Shown piece after piece: positions 1-8,295 of a DNA stretch of 64,000 nucleotides. Every line of letters begins with the position of its first letter. The first letter of the stretch is position 1. A model generated the notes under the pieces. It worked only from the letters and a program-made list of their open reading frames with translations. It was not told the DNA's origin and did no database searches. The translations under genes and the position numbers were made by a program. The DNA is from Planctomycetota bacterium (GTDB taxonomy: Bacteria; Planctomycetota; B15-G4; JADJEK01), in contig JADJEK010000009.1 of assembly GCA_016709145.1 (NCBI GenBank), positions 1 to 64,000 of the forward strand, in the 5' to 3' direction.

Positions 1-53
1 GGCATAGGCGATCACCGCCGGGCAGGAGCGCCGGCACGAACTGGAGCGCAGCG

Positions 54-494
54 TTGAGTTACGTCTACGAGGGCATGTTCCTTGCCCACAACAAAGAGGC
101 TCGCAAGGACGTCGAGTACCTCGAGGAGCACGTGCGCCAACTGATCGAGAAGTCAGGTGGCGCGGTCACGCATCTGAAGAAGTGGGACGAGCGCAAGCTC
201 GCCTACCCGGTGAAGGGCGTGACGCACGGCATCTACGTCCTGTCGTACTTCACCGGCGACAAGGACGTCGTGGCCAAGCTGCGCGGAGAAGTGCGCCTGT
301 CGAGTTTGGTCCTGCGTCATCTCGTGCTTCGGCGCGAGGAGATGCCGGAAGCGATCGAGACGTTCGCCGAGTACCAGCAGCGCATGGCCGCGGCCGAGAA
401 GCGCGATGAAGCGTCTTCCGCCGAGCCGGCCCGCGTGGCCGACGATGGACTTGCCGTGGTGCCCGATCTGGACGCCGTCGAGGACGAACCCTGA
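54..494 (+). CDS. rpsF: Small ribosomal subunit protein bS6
   Basis: This is bS6, which binds bS18 on the platform of the 30S subunit. The 146-residue product opens with the typical strand YVYEGMFL, carries the family helix around YLEEHVRQLIEKSGG, and ends with the LRREEMPE region plus an acidic C-terminal tail of about 40 residues. The start is TTG, placed 7 bases after GGAG at 43-46. No in-frame ATG is nearer, and the family N-terminus begins here. It is the first gene of the rpsF-rpsR-rplI-dnaB cluster, with 40 bases to rpsR. The ssb gene often found between rpsF and rpsR in other bacteria is absent. Confidence 0.95.
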   Translation: MSYVYEGMFLAHNKEARKDVEYLEEHVRQLIEKSGGAVTHLKKWDERKLAYPVKGVTHGIYVLSYFTGDKDVVAKLRGEVRLSSLVLRHLVLRREEMPEAIETFAEYQQRMAAAEKRDEASSAEPARVADDGLAVVPDLDAVEDEP

Positions 495-534
495 GCGCGC
501 CGGGAAGACCGTCGCAGAACGAGAGGAATGACCC

Positions 535-801
535 GTGAGGAACGCGAGCAACAACAAGAAGTCGAGTGCCAAGAAGAAGCGCTTCCGCCGACTCGGCGAG
601 CGTCCGAAGTTCTTGGTGCGTCCGGAGCGCGCGGAGTTCTTGTTCGACTACAAGAACGTCCCGATGCTGCAGAAGCTCACGACGCAGCAAGGCAAGCTCT
701 ATTCGCGCAAGCGTGCGGGGAATTCGGCCGCGGCGCAGCGCATCCTGAAGCAGCAGGTCAAGTACGCGCGTCACATGGCGCTCTTGCCGTACGTCGGCTG
801 A
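535..801 (+). CDS. rpsR: Small ribosomal subunit protein bS18
   Basis: bS18 is the 30S platform protein that pairs with bS6. The product has 88 residues, with a basic lysine-rich N-terminus followed by the conserved core (FLFDYKNVPMLQKLTTQQGK, then RILKQQVKYARHMALLPYV). The GTG start follows GAGAGGA at 521-527 by 7 bases. A closer ATG at 528 is in another frame and does not encode bS18. It lies 40 bases after rpsF and 37 bases before rplI, so the three ribosomal genes probably share a transcript. The four-cysteine zinc-ribbon form is not present: no cysteines are visible. Confidence 0.96.
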   Translation: MRNASNNKKSSAKKKRFRRLGERPKFLVRPERAEFLFDYKNVPMLQKLTTQQGKLYSRKRAGNSAAAQRILKQQVKYARHMALLPYVG

Positions 802-838
802 TCCGCGTCCGGCCTCAGATCATCCAAGGAACAACGCC

Positions 839-1309
839 ATGCAACAGGTCATTCTGGTTCAGGACGTCGACACCATCGGTCGCCGCGGCTTGGTCGTCCG
901 TGTGAAGGACGGCTTCGCGCGCAACTACCTTCTGCCGCGCAAGATCGCGGTGCTCGCGACGTCGGACAACCTCAAGCGCCTCGAGGGCTTGCGGAAGAAG
1001 TACGAGGAAGAGGAGAAGGAGCGCAAGGCTGCGGCCACGTCCGCGATCAACAAGCTCCAGGGCCTCACCCTCACGATCTCCGCCAAGGTCTCGGACGAGG
1101 GCCACCTCTACGGGTCGGTCAACGTCGCCACGATCCAGGAACTGCTCGCGAAGCAGGGCCACACGATCGACTCGAAGGCGATTCGCCTGGCCGAGCCGAT
1201 CAAGGAACCGGGCGTCCACAGCGTCGCGATCGTCATTCACGAAGAAGCCCGCACCGACATCAAGGTCGCGGTCGTGAAGGAAGTGGACGCGCAACCGGCC
1301 GAGGGCTGA
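839..1309 (+). CDS. rplI: Large ribosomal subunit protein bL9
   Basis: bL9 is a two-domain 50S protein near the L1 stalk. The 156-residue product has the N-terminal rRNA-binding signature (VILVQDVDTIGRRGLVVRVK, then DGFARNYLLPRKIAV), a long charged connecting helix rich in K and E around residues 55-75, and a C-terminal domain ending in a short acidic tail. Its length is close to the usual 148-150. The start is ATG. A strong GC-rich hairpin follows the gene before dnaB. Confidence 0.96.
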   Translation: MQQVILVQDVDTIGRRGLVVRVKDGFARNYLLPRKIAVLATSDNLKRLEGLRKKYEEEEKERKAAATSAINKLQGLTLTISAKVSDEGHLYGSVNVATIQELLAKQGHTIDSKAIRLAEPIKEPGVHSVAIVIHEEARTDIKVAVVKEVDAQPAEG

Positions 1310-1327
1310 TCCGAGCGTCGAGCCGAG

Positions 1328-1361
1328 ACGGCGGCACGGTGCGCGCGCATCGTGCCGCCGT
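1328..1361 (+). terminator. Hairpin between rplI and dnaB
   Basis: An 11-bp perfect inverted repeat, ACGGCGGCACG at 1328-1338 and CGTGCCGCCGT at 1351-1361, encloses a 12-base loop. It lacks a T run afterwards, so it is at best a weak or factor-assisted terminator, or a processing site within the rplI-dnaB transcript. Confidence 0.4.
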
Positions 1362-1511
1362 TCGCCTTGCAGGTCCCAGTGGCTCTAGCGTTTCGCGCGC
1401 CCGAGTCGTATTCCATCGGCATTCGTCGGCTCGAACCGACGACGCGCGGCGGTGCCGCTCGTCCTCCCTTCGTCGCCTTGCCCGCCTCTTTCGATCGAAT
1501 TGGTGCAACGC

Positions 1512-2861
1512 ATGTCGGACGCACGCAATCTCGAGCGCATCGCTCCGCACGACGTCGACGCCGAGGCCGCTCTGCTCGGCGCCGTGCTGCTCGACGGCGA
1601 CACGCTGCACGAGATCGGCGACAAGATCGTCCCCGACGACTTCTACGTCAGCGCGCACCGCCACGTGTACGCCGCGATGCTCGCGCTCGACAAAACCGGT
1701 TCGACGATCGACGCGATCACGGTCAAGGACGAGCTGAAGCGCCAGAAAGCGCTCGACGCCATCGGTGGACCCGAAGCGCTCGTGCGACTGGCCGAGTCCG
1801 TGCCGTCGTCGGCCGCCGCGAAGCACCACGCCCGCATCGTGCGCGACACCGCGCGCCTCCGTGCGCTCCTGCGCGCGGGCCAGGAAATCGTCAAGGACGC
1901 GTACGAGCCGAAGGGCGACGTCGCCTCGATCGTCGACCAGGCCGAGCAGCGCATCTTCGCAGTGCGTGGCGACGACACCAGCGACCTCGCATCCATCGCT
2001 CAGCTGATGAAGCTCGAGGTCCAGGAGATCGAGCGGCGCGAGGCACTCGGCGGCAAGGTCACCCCGGGGCTCTCGACCGGATTCTCCGACCTGAACGCGA
2101 AGCTCGGCGGTCTGCGCAACGGCGAACTGATCATCGTCGCGGCACGCCCTTCGATGGGGAAAACGACCTTCGCGTTGAACATGGCGACGCACATCGCCGT
2201 GAAGGAGAAGAAGGGCGTCCTCGTGTTCTCGCTCGAAGTCGGCAAGCTGCAGGTCGCCGAAAACCTGCTGTGCTCGCTCGCGCGCATGAACGCGATGAAG
2301 ATCCGCCAGGGCGAGATCCAGCCCGGCGACTGGCCCATGATCATCGAGGCCGCCAACGCGCTGTCGGAGTCGCCGGTCTACGTCGACGACACCCCGGCGA
2401 TCTCTCTGCTCGCGTTGCGCGCGAAGGCGCGGCGCTTGAAGGCCCGCGATCCGCGCATCGGACTGATCGTCGTCGACTACCTGCAGCTCATGACGTCGCC
2501 CGGCGCCGAGAGCCGGCAGCACGAGATCAGCCAGATCTCGCAGGGATTGAAAGCGCTGGCCCGCGAGCTCGACCTGCCGGTGATCTCACTGTCGCAGCTG
2601 AACCGCGCCGTCGACGCTCGCGACGACCACCGGCCGCGCATGTCGGACCTCCGCGAGTCGGGCTCGATCGAACAGGACGCCGACGTCGTCATGTTCCTGT
2701 ACCGCGACGCGTACTACAAGGCGCAGGAGGACCTGCTGCCGCAGCAGTTGCGCACCGCGGAAGTCATCATCGGCAAGCACCGCAACGGCCCCACGGGAGT
2801 CGTCAGCCTTTATTTCTTCGGCGAACGACTTCGCTTCGAGGATCCGGCGCGCGCCGGGTAG
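1512..2861 (+). CDS. dnaB: Replicative DNA helicase DnaB
   Basis: DnaB is the hexameric 5'-3' helicase that unwinds DNA at the replication fork. The 449-residue protein has the N-terminal helical domain (APHDVDAEAALLGAVLLD from about residue 10) that contacts primase. It is followed by the RecA-like ATPase with Walker A RPSMGKTT (Lys217), Walker B LIVVDYLQLM (Asp322) and the ESGSIEQDADVVMFLYR element near the C-terminus. The open frame continues about 20 codons upstream, but the ATG at 1512 begins exactly where DnaB homology begins. No intein is present. It follows rplI by 202 bases and ends 11 bases before bamA. Confidence 0.96.
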   Translation: MSDARNLERIAPHDVDAEAALLGAVLLDGDTLHEIGDKIVPDDFYVSAHRHVYAAMLALDKTGSTIDAITVKDELKRQKALDAIGGPEALVRLAESVPSSAAAKHHARIVRDTARLRALLRAGQEIVKDAYEPKGDVASIVDQAEQRIFAVRGDDTSDLASIAQLMKLEVQEIERREALGGKVTPGLSTGFSDLNAKLGGLRNGELIIVAARPSMGKTTFALNMATHIAVKEKKGVLVFSLEVGKLQVAENLLCSLARMNAMKIRQGEIQPGDWPMIIEAANALSESPVYVDDTPAISLLALRAKARRLKARDPRIGLIVVDYLQLMTSPGAESRQHEISQISQGLKALARELDLPVISLSQLNRAVDARDDHRPRMSDLRESGSIEQDADVVMFLYRDAYYKAQEDLLPQQLRTAEVIIGKHRNGPTGVVSLYFFGERLRFEDPARAG

Positions 2862-2872
2862 AACGCTGCGCG

Positions 2873-5242
2873 ATGCTCGCCCGACTCCTGGCGCTGTGCC
2901 TGTGCTTCGCGCTGCTCGGATTCATCCCGCCGCGTGACGAAGGCGTCGTCGCTTCGATCGACATTGCCGGCAATCGACGGGTCGCGACCGCGCAGATCCT
3001 CGAGAACATGCGCACGCGCGTCGGCAAGCTGATCGATCCGAACGACGTCCAACAGGACATTCGCGATCTCTACGCGCGCTTCGGCATCCGTGTCACCGTC
3101 GAGACCGAGAAGCACGACGGCGCCGTACGTCTGTTCCTGAAGGTCGACGAGGAAGCGATGATCACCGACGTCGTCGTCGACGGCGTCGCCGACGAGCGCG
3201 CGCGCGAGTTGCTCGAAGACGTGTCGCTGTTCGGCGTCCACACGATGCTCGAGGCGCAGGTGAGGGACCGTGCCACCGAACTCGAACAGCGCTTGAAGGA
3301 CGAAGGCCGCTACTACGCTCGAGTCGAGATCACGATCGAGCCGTCCTCCGACGGCATGACCGCGCGCCTGAAGGTCCACGAAGGCGAGAAGATCGCGATC
3401 GACGACGTCGTGTTCAGCGGCTCGTCACTCCCCGCCGATCGCCTGCTCGGCGTGATGACGACGAAGCCGACGCGTCTCGTCGTGTTCAAGTCCTACCTGC
3501 GCCAAGACCAACTCGACCGCGACCTCGTCGAACTCGAGCGCCATCTCGGCAACGAGGGCTTCCGCTCCGCGAAGGCGACCCTGGCCGGCGTCGACGTCGA
3601 CGAGGACGGCGACTCGGCGGTGGTGCGGATCGCGATCGAAGAAGGCTCGCGGTACTCGGTGTCGAGCGTCGTCGTGCAAGGCGACGGTTCGGTGCCGCAA
3701 GAAGCGCTCGACGCTCTGATCGAGACGAAGGCCGGCGATCCGCTGCGCGCCGCGGTCCTCGAACGCGACCGCGATGCGTTGAAGAACGCGATGCAAGAAC
3801 GCGGCTTCATCCGTGCGGAGGTCGAAACCAGCCTCGAGTACGCCGAGACGACGAACGAGGCGCGCGTGGTCCATCGCGTGTCGCCCGGCACGATGAAGCG
3901 CGTGCGCGACGTCGTCGTGCGCGGCAACACGCAGACTCCGGACGGCATCGTCCGTCGCGAGGTCACGCTGCGGCCGGGCGATCTCGCCGACGGACGTGAA
4001 CTCAAGAAGACCGCGGATCGCCTCCGCGCCACGGGCTGGTTCCGCGACGACCGCGGTCGCGACCTGGTCGACGTCCGCTTCCGCGAGACCTCCGATCCGC
4101 TGCTCGAGGACGTGCTCGTCGACGTCGAGGAAGTGCGCTCGGGTCGGCTGTTCTTCGTCGCGGGCGCCGACACCGACATCGGCTTCTTCGCCGGCGTGAA
4201 CCTCGAGAAGAACAACTTCGATCTGCACGACACGCCGTCGACGTGGGATCCGATCACGCTGTTCTCCGAGTTCTGGAGCAACGAAGCGTTCCACGGCGGC
4301 GGCCAACGCCTACAGATCCAAGTCCAACCCGGCTCGCGCGTGTCGACCGCTCGCTTGACGTTCGAGGACCCGTACTTCCGCGGCTCGGAGCGTGATCCGC
4401 TCGCGCTGCGCTTCGACGTCTACGCGGTCCAGTCGCAGATCTTCGACGAGTTCGACGAGGATCGGTACGGCGTGTCGACGACGTTCACGCGTCGTCTCGA
4501 CGAACACTGGACGGCCGGTGTGATGGGGCGCTTCGACCTCGTGAACATCGGCGATCTCGACGACGCGCCCGACGACGTCGAGGACGTCGATGGCTTGAGC
4601 GTCGTGCCCGCGGTCGGACTGCTCGCGAAGTACCAAGACTTCGACAGCGTGCTGATGCCGTCGAAGGGCTACGAGGTCGGCGGTCGCTACGAACTCTTGA
4701 CGCTCGACGCCTGGGGCCAGCGCGCCGTGGCGGCCGGTTCGTGGCTGACTCCGCTCTACGAGGACGACCGCGGTCGCAAGCACTTGTTCAACGTGCGCGG
4801 CGCGGTCGGCGCGGCCCAAGGATTCTCGGGCGAGCTGCCGTTCTTCGAGCGCCTGCAAGGCGGCGGCAGCAGCGGCGACTTCCCGTTGCGCGGATTCGAA
4901 CTGCGCGGCATCGGCCCCGAGGACGAGGACGTCCATCTCGGTGGCGCGTTCGCGTACTCGACGAGCTTCGAATACGCGTTCCCGCTGTACTCCACGTACG
5001 AAGCCCTCGTCGATCAGGAGATCGAGTACGTGCGCGGCGTTGCGTTCGTCGACATCGGCTCGGTCGAAGACTCCGTCGCCGGGTTGTTCGGCAAGCCGCG
5101 CGCGTCGATCGGCGCCGGAGTGCGTGTGCGTCTGCCCTTCCTCGGCGACGCGCCGGTCTCGGTCGATCTCGGCGTCCCGCTGCTCGAGGAGAAGGACGAT
5201 TCGACGGAGCTCATCAGCGTGCGCGTCAGCACGCGCTTCTGA
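2873..5242 (+). CDS. bamA: Outer-membrane assembly factor BamA (Omp85)
   Basis: BamA inserts beta-barrel proteins into the outer membrane. The 789-residue product has an N-terminal hydrophobic signal (LLALCLCFALLGF) and about five POTRA modules between residues 25 and 410, for example VVASIDIAGNRRVATAQIL and VRDVVVRGNTQTPDGIVRRE. A C-terminal barrel starts near residue 422, contains the L6-loop signature LRGFELRG and ends in the aromatic residue typical of outer-membrane proteins (RVSTRF). The same frame is open far upstream through dnaB, but ATG 2873 directly precedes the signal peptide. It begins an envelope-biogenesis block continuing with skp, lpxD and lpxC-fabZ, the usual bamA-skp-lpxD order. 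Confidence 0.95.
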   Translation: MLARLLALCLCFALLGFIPPRDEGVVASIDIAGNRRVATAQILENMRTRVGKLIDPNDVQQDIRDLYARFGIRVTVETEKHDGAVRLFLKVDEEAMITDVVVDGVADERARELLEDVSLFGVHTMLEAQVRDRATELEQRLKDEGRYYARVEITIEPSSDGMTARLKVHEGEKIAIDDVVFSGSSLPADRLLGVMTTKPTRLVVFKSYLRQDQLDRDLVELERHLGNEGFRSAKATLAGVDVDEDGDSAVVRIAIEEGSRYSVSSVVVQGDGSVPQEALDALIETKAGDPLRAAVLERDRDALKNAMQERGFIRAEVETSLEYAETTNEARVVHRVSPGTMKRVRDVVVRGNTQTPDGIVRREVTLRPGDLADGRELKKTADRLRATGWFRDDRGRDLVDVRFRETSDPLLEDVLVDVEEVRSGRLFFVAGADTDIGFFAGVNLEKNNFDLHDTPSTWDPITLFSEFWSNEAFHGGGQRLQIQVQPGSRVSTARLTFEDPYFRGSERDPLALRFDVYAVQSQIFDEFDEDRYGVSTTFTRRLDEHWTAGVMGRFDLVNIGDLDDAPDDVEDVDGLSVVPAVGLLAKYQDFDSVLMPSKGYEVGGRYELLTLDAWGQRAVAAGSWLTPLYEDDRGRKHLFNVRGAVGAAQGFSGELPFFERLQGGGSSGDFPLRGFELRGIGPEDEDVHLGGAFAYSTSFEYAFPLYSTYEALVDQEIEYVRGVAFVDIGSVEDSVAGLFGKPRASIGAGVRVRLPFLGDAPVSVDLGVPLLEEKDDSTELISVRVSTRF

Positions 5243-5265
5243 GCTGCTGGGTCGAGGAGGTTCTC

Positions 5266-5826
5266 ATGGTCACGCGTCGCGGTGCATTCACGGGGCTGGC
5301 CGCGCTCGGCGCGGGCGCACTGGTTCAGCCGTCGGGCGCCGCGCTGCGCGTCGGCGTCGTCGACCTGTTCCGCGTGCTCAAGGAACCGAAGGCGATCCAG
5401 ACGATCGACGAGCAGTTGAAGGCGTGGATCGACAAGGAACAGGCGCCGCTGCGCAAGATGCAAGACGAGTTGAAGGAGTTGGAAGCAAGGGTCGACTTGC
5501 TCGACGCGAAGGACCCGCAGGCCGCCATCGCGAAGCGCGAACTCGAGCACAAGAGCGTCGAGTTCAAGTACGCCTTCAACGCCGCCGACGCCGAGCGCCT
5601 GGCGCGCCTCAAGGCCGCGCGCTTGCTCGGGTTCGAGATGGCGCAGAAGGCGATCGGCGACGTCGCGAAAAGCCTCGGGCTGCACTTGGTCTTGCAAGCG
5701 CGTGGTGGCGAGCTCGCCGGCGAGTCCGAAGCCGCGGTCTCGACCGAGATCTTCCTCCGCACGGTGCTGTATGCCGACGCCACGCTTGACATCACCTCGG
5801 ACGTGCTTAGTGTGCTCAACCGCTAG
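5266..5826 (+). CDS. Skp/OmpH-family periplasmic chaperone
   Basis: Skp-like proteins hold unfolded outer-membrane proteins in the periplasm on their way to BamA. The 186-residue product has an export signal (residues 1-26, with an Arg pair TRRGAF near the start), a short strand (LRVGVVDLFRVL) and then a long charged helical hairpin rich in K, E and A (about residues 55-140), the tentacle architecture of the OmpH family. It closes with a strand-forming tail. GAGGAGG at 5254-5260 precedes ATG 5266 at good spacing. The Arg pair resembles a Tat motif but the Phe is shifted by one, so Sec export is more likely. The position after bamA supports the call. Confidence 0.85.
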   Translation: MVTRRGAFTGLAALGAGALVQPSGAALRVGVVDLFRVLKEPKAIQTIDEQLKAWIDKEQAPLRKMQDELKELEARVDLLDAKDPQAAIAKRELEHKSVEFKYAFNAADAERLARLKAARLLGFEMAQKAIGDVAKSLGLHLVLQARGGELAGESEAAVSTEIFLRTVLYADATLDITSDVLSVLNR

Positions 5827-5888
5827 TCGAATCAGCGGCTTGAGTTACGTTCGCTCGAGGCGACTCGACGGCGGCCCGAACAGGGCAG

Positions 5889-6959
5889 GTGGGCAATCCC
5901 ATCCCAGGGCGTTTCGTGGCGCGCAACCTCGGTGACATCGCTCGACGATTGAACGGGCAGCTCGATGGCGACCCGACCGTGGAGATCCACGGACTCGCCG
6001 GACTGTTCGACGCACGCGCGGGCGACCTCTCGTTCGTCGGGGAACTGCGCTACGTGCCGTATGTCGCGCGCTCGCGGGCTTCGGCGTTGATCGTCGGCCT
6101 GGATTTCCCGACTGCATCGATCCCGCTCGTTCGCGTCGCGAAACCGGCACTGGCGTTCGAATCCCTCGTCGATTGGTTCCGTCCCGAGCGCACGACGCCG
6201 ATTGCGGGGATCTCGCCGCAAGCGTCGGTCGCCGCGTCGGCTGTGATCGCGGACGGCGCGGTCGTCCACGCGCACGCGAGCATCGGCGAGCATGCGCACC
6301 TCGGCGCGTCGACGATCGTGCACGCGGGCGTGCGCATCGGCGCTCACGTGCGCGTGGGGCGTGACTGCGTGCTGCACGCGAACGTCGTCCTCCAAGACCA
6401 CGTGCGCCTCGGCGATCGCGTCGTCGTGCATTCGGGAACGGTCGTCGGCTGCGATGGCTTCGGCTACCGGCCGGGCAAGGCTGGCTTGGAAAAGCTCGAA
6501 CACATCGGTGCGGTCGAGATCGGCGACGACGTCGAGATCGGCGCGTGCGTGACGATCGATCGCGCGCGCTTCGGGCGCACCACGATCGGCCGCGGCACCA
6601 AGATCGACAACCTGGTCCAGATCGCGCACAACGTCCAGATCGGCGAGCACTGCGTGATCGCCGCGCAAACCGGGATCTCCGGCTCGACGACCATCGGCGA
6701 TGGCTGCGTGTTCGGCGGCCAAGCCGCGACCGCGGGACACGTGCGCATCGGCCGACGCGTGACGGCGGCGGCTCGCGCGGGTTTGACCAAGGACGTGCAG
6801 GACGGCGCCGTGATGTTCGGCATCTACGCCGGTCCGGTCCACGAGAAGCGACGCGAGGAAGCGGCGCTGCGCAAGCTGCCGGAACTGTTGAAGCGCGTGC
6901 GTGAACTCGAGAAGAAACTCGGAATCGCCGACTCCGGCGGTGTGGCGGAGGACGGCTGA
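5889..6959 (+). CDS. lpxD: UDP-3-O-acyl-glucosamine N-acyltransferase LpxD
   Basis: LpxD adds the amide-linked acyl chain to UDP-3-O-acyl-glucosamine in lipid A synthesis. The 356-residue product has the N-terminal uridine-binding domain (about residues 1-100), a left-handed beta-helix of hexapeptide repeats (about 105-300) and a C-terminal helix. The active-site segment QIAHNVQIGEHCVIAAQTG contains the expected catalytic His at 247. The listed start is GTG 5889; a second in-frame GTG at 5916 would match the usual family N-terminus better, and neither has a strong ribosome-binding site. It is 2 bases from lpxC-fabZ, so the two are probably co-translated. Confidence 0.94.
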   Translation: MGNPIPGRFVARNLGDIARRLNGQLDGDPTVEIHGLAGLFDARAGDLSFVGELRYVPYVARSRASALIVGLDFPTASIPLVRVAKPALAFESLVDWFRPERTTPIAGISPQASVAASAVIADGAVVHAHASIGEHAHLGASTIVHAGVRIGAHVRVGRDCVLHANVVLQDHVRLGDRVVVHSGTVVGCDGFGYRPGKAGLEKLEHIGAVEIGDDVEIGACVTIDRARFGRTTIGRGTKIDNLVQIAHNVQIGEHCVIAAQTGISGSTTIGDGCVFGGQAATAGHVRIGRRVTAAARAGLTKDVQDGAVMFGIYAGPVHEKRREEAALRKLPELLKRVRELEKKLGIADSGGVAEDG

Positions 6960-6961
6960 CG

Positions 6962-8263
6962 ATGCGCAACCAGAAGACACTGCGCGCGCCGCTCGAACTG
7001 AAGGGCATCGGTTTGCACACCGGTCGTGAGACGACCGTGAAGGTGCTGCCGGCCGGACCCGACCAGGGCGTGATCTTCGTGCGGACCGACCTCCCCGATG
7101 CGCCGCACATCCCGGCGACGTTGGACTTCCTCGCGCAGGGCGCGCGCCGCACGGCACTCAAGAACGGCGAGGCCGAGGTCAACACCGTCGAGCACTTGTT
7201 CGCCGCGTTCCTCGGTCTCGGGGTCGACAACGCCGAGATCCACATCGACGGCCCGGAACTCCCCGGGCTCGACGGTTCCGCGATCCCGTTCGCCGAGGCG
7301 ATCCAGAAGATCGGTCTCGTCGAGCAGAAGTCGCAGCGCATCCAGTTCATCGCCGACAAACCACTGCATGTCACCGAAGGCGATGCCACGGTCATGCTGG
7401 TGCCGAACGAGCAGGACGAGCTGCGCTTGTCGTACACGCTCGATCTGCCCGGCTCCGGCTATTCGGCGCAGTTCGTCGAGGTCGCGCTGAACGCCGAGAC
7501 GTTCTGCCGCGACATCGCGCCCGCACGCACGTTCGTGTTGCGCGCCGAGGCCGACCAATTGCGCGCCGCCGGACTGGGCCAGGGCGCGAACACCGAGAAC
7601 ACGCTCGTCATCGACGACGGCAAAGTGCTCGAGAACGTGCTGCGCTTCCCCGATGAGTTCGCGCGGCACAAGCTGCTCGACCTCGCCGGCGACTTGTTCC
7701 TTGCCGGCGTCGACATTCGCGGTCGCGTGTTGGCCACGCGCTCGGGCCATGGCACCAATCGCGCGCTCGTCCGACTCGTGGCCGACGAGATGAAGGCGCG
7801 CGAGGTCGCGGGACAAGTCGGTCGCGACTCGGGCGTCGACATCCGCGAGATCCTGCAGCTCCTGCCGCACCGATACCCGTTCCTGCTCATCGACCGCGTG
7901 ATCGAGCTCGAGGGCTATCGCCGCGCCGTCGGCATCAAGAACGTCACGATCAACGAGCCGTTCTTCCAGGGCCACTTCCCGAGCCAGCCGATCATGCCCG
8001 GCGTGCTGATCCTCGAGGCGATGGCGCAACTCGCCGGCGTGCTGTTGCTGCGCCGCCTCGAGAACACCGGCAAGCTCGCCGTGTTGTGGTCGATCGACAA
8101 GGTCAAGCTGCGCCGCTCCGTGATCCCAGGTGACCAATTGCGCATCGAGATCGAAGCGACGAAGGTCCGTGACACCATCGGCCAGGTCCAAGCCTGGGCC
8201 CGCGTGAACGACAAGACCGCGGCGGAGGCCGTGTTGACGTTCACGCTGATCGACGCCGCCTGA
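6962..8263 (+). CDS. lpxC-fabZ: LpxC-FabZ fusion: deacetylase plus 3-hydroxyacyl-ACP dehydratase
   Basis: This bifunctional protein joins the committed Zn-dependent deacetylation of UDP-3-O-acyl-GlcNAc to the fatty-acid dehydratase. Residues 1-280 are LpxC: the signature VEHLFAAFLGLGVDN has zinc ligand His78, and HKLLDLAGDL supplies His236 and Asp240. Residues from about 285 are FabZ: LLPHRYPFLLIDRV, then FFQGHFPSQPIMPGV with catalytic His338, and EAMAQ with Glu352. The fusion (433 residues) is known from Bacteroidetes and some planctomycetes. It starts 2 bases after lpxD. The lpxA gene that usually follows fabZ is not next; an oxidoreductase is. Confidence 0.95.
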   Translation: MRNQKTLRAPLELKGIGLHTGRETTVKVLPAGPDQGVIFVRTDLPDAPHIPATLDFLAQGARRTALKNGEAEVNTVEHLFAAFLGLGVDNAEIHIDGPELPGLDGSAIPFAEAIQKIGLVEQKSQRIQFIADKPLHVTEGDATVMLVPNEQDELRLSYTLDLPGSGYSAQFVEVALNAETFCRDIAPARTFVLRAEADQLRAAGLGQGANTENTLVIDDGKVLENVLRFPDEFARHKLLDLAGDLFLAGVDIRGRVLATRSGHGTNRALVRLVADEMKAREVAGQVGRDSGVDIREILQLLPHRYPFLLIDRVIELEGYRRAVGIKNVTINEPFFQGHFPSQPIMPGVLILEAMAQLAGVLLLRRLENTGKLAVLWSIDKVKLRRSVIPGDQLRIEIEATKVRDTIGQVQAWARVNDKTAAEAVLTFTLIDAA

Positions 8264-8295
8264 CGCCCCCTCGTGGAGCGCATCCGGAGATTCCC

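Noticed and set aside
1352..2872. Upstream extension of the bamA frame across dnaB
   Set aside because: The predicted residues are Arg-rich and lie out of frame within dnaB. A signal peptide begins precisely at ATG 2873.
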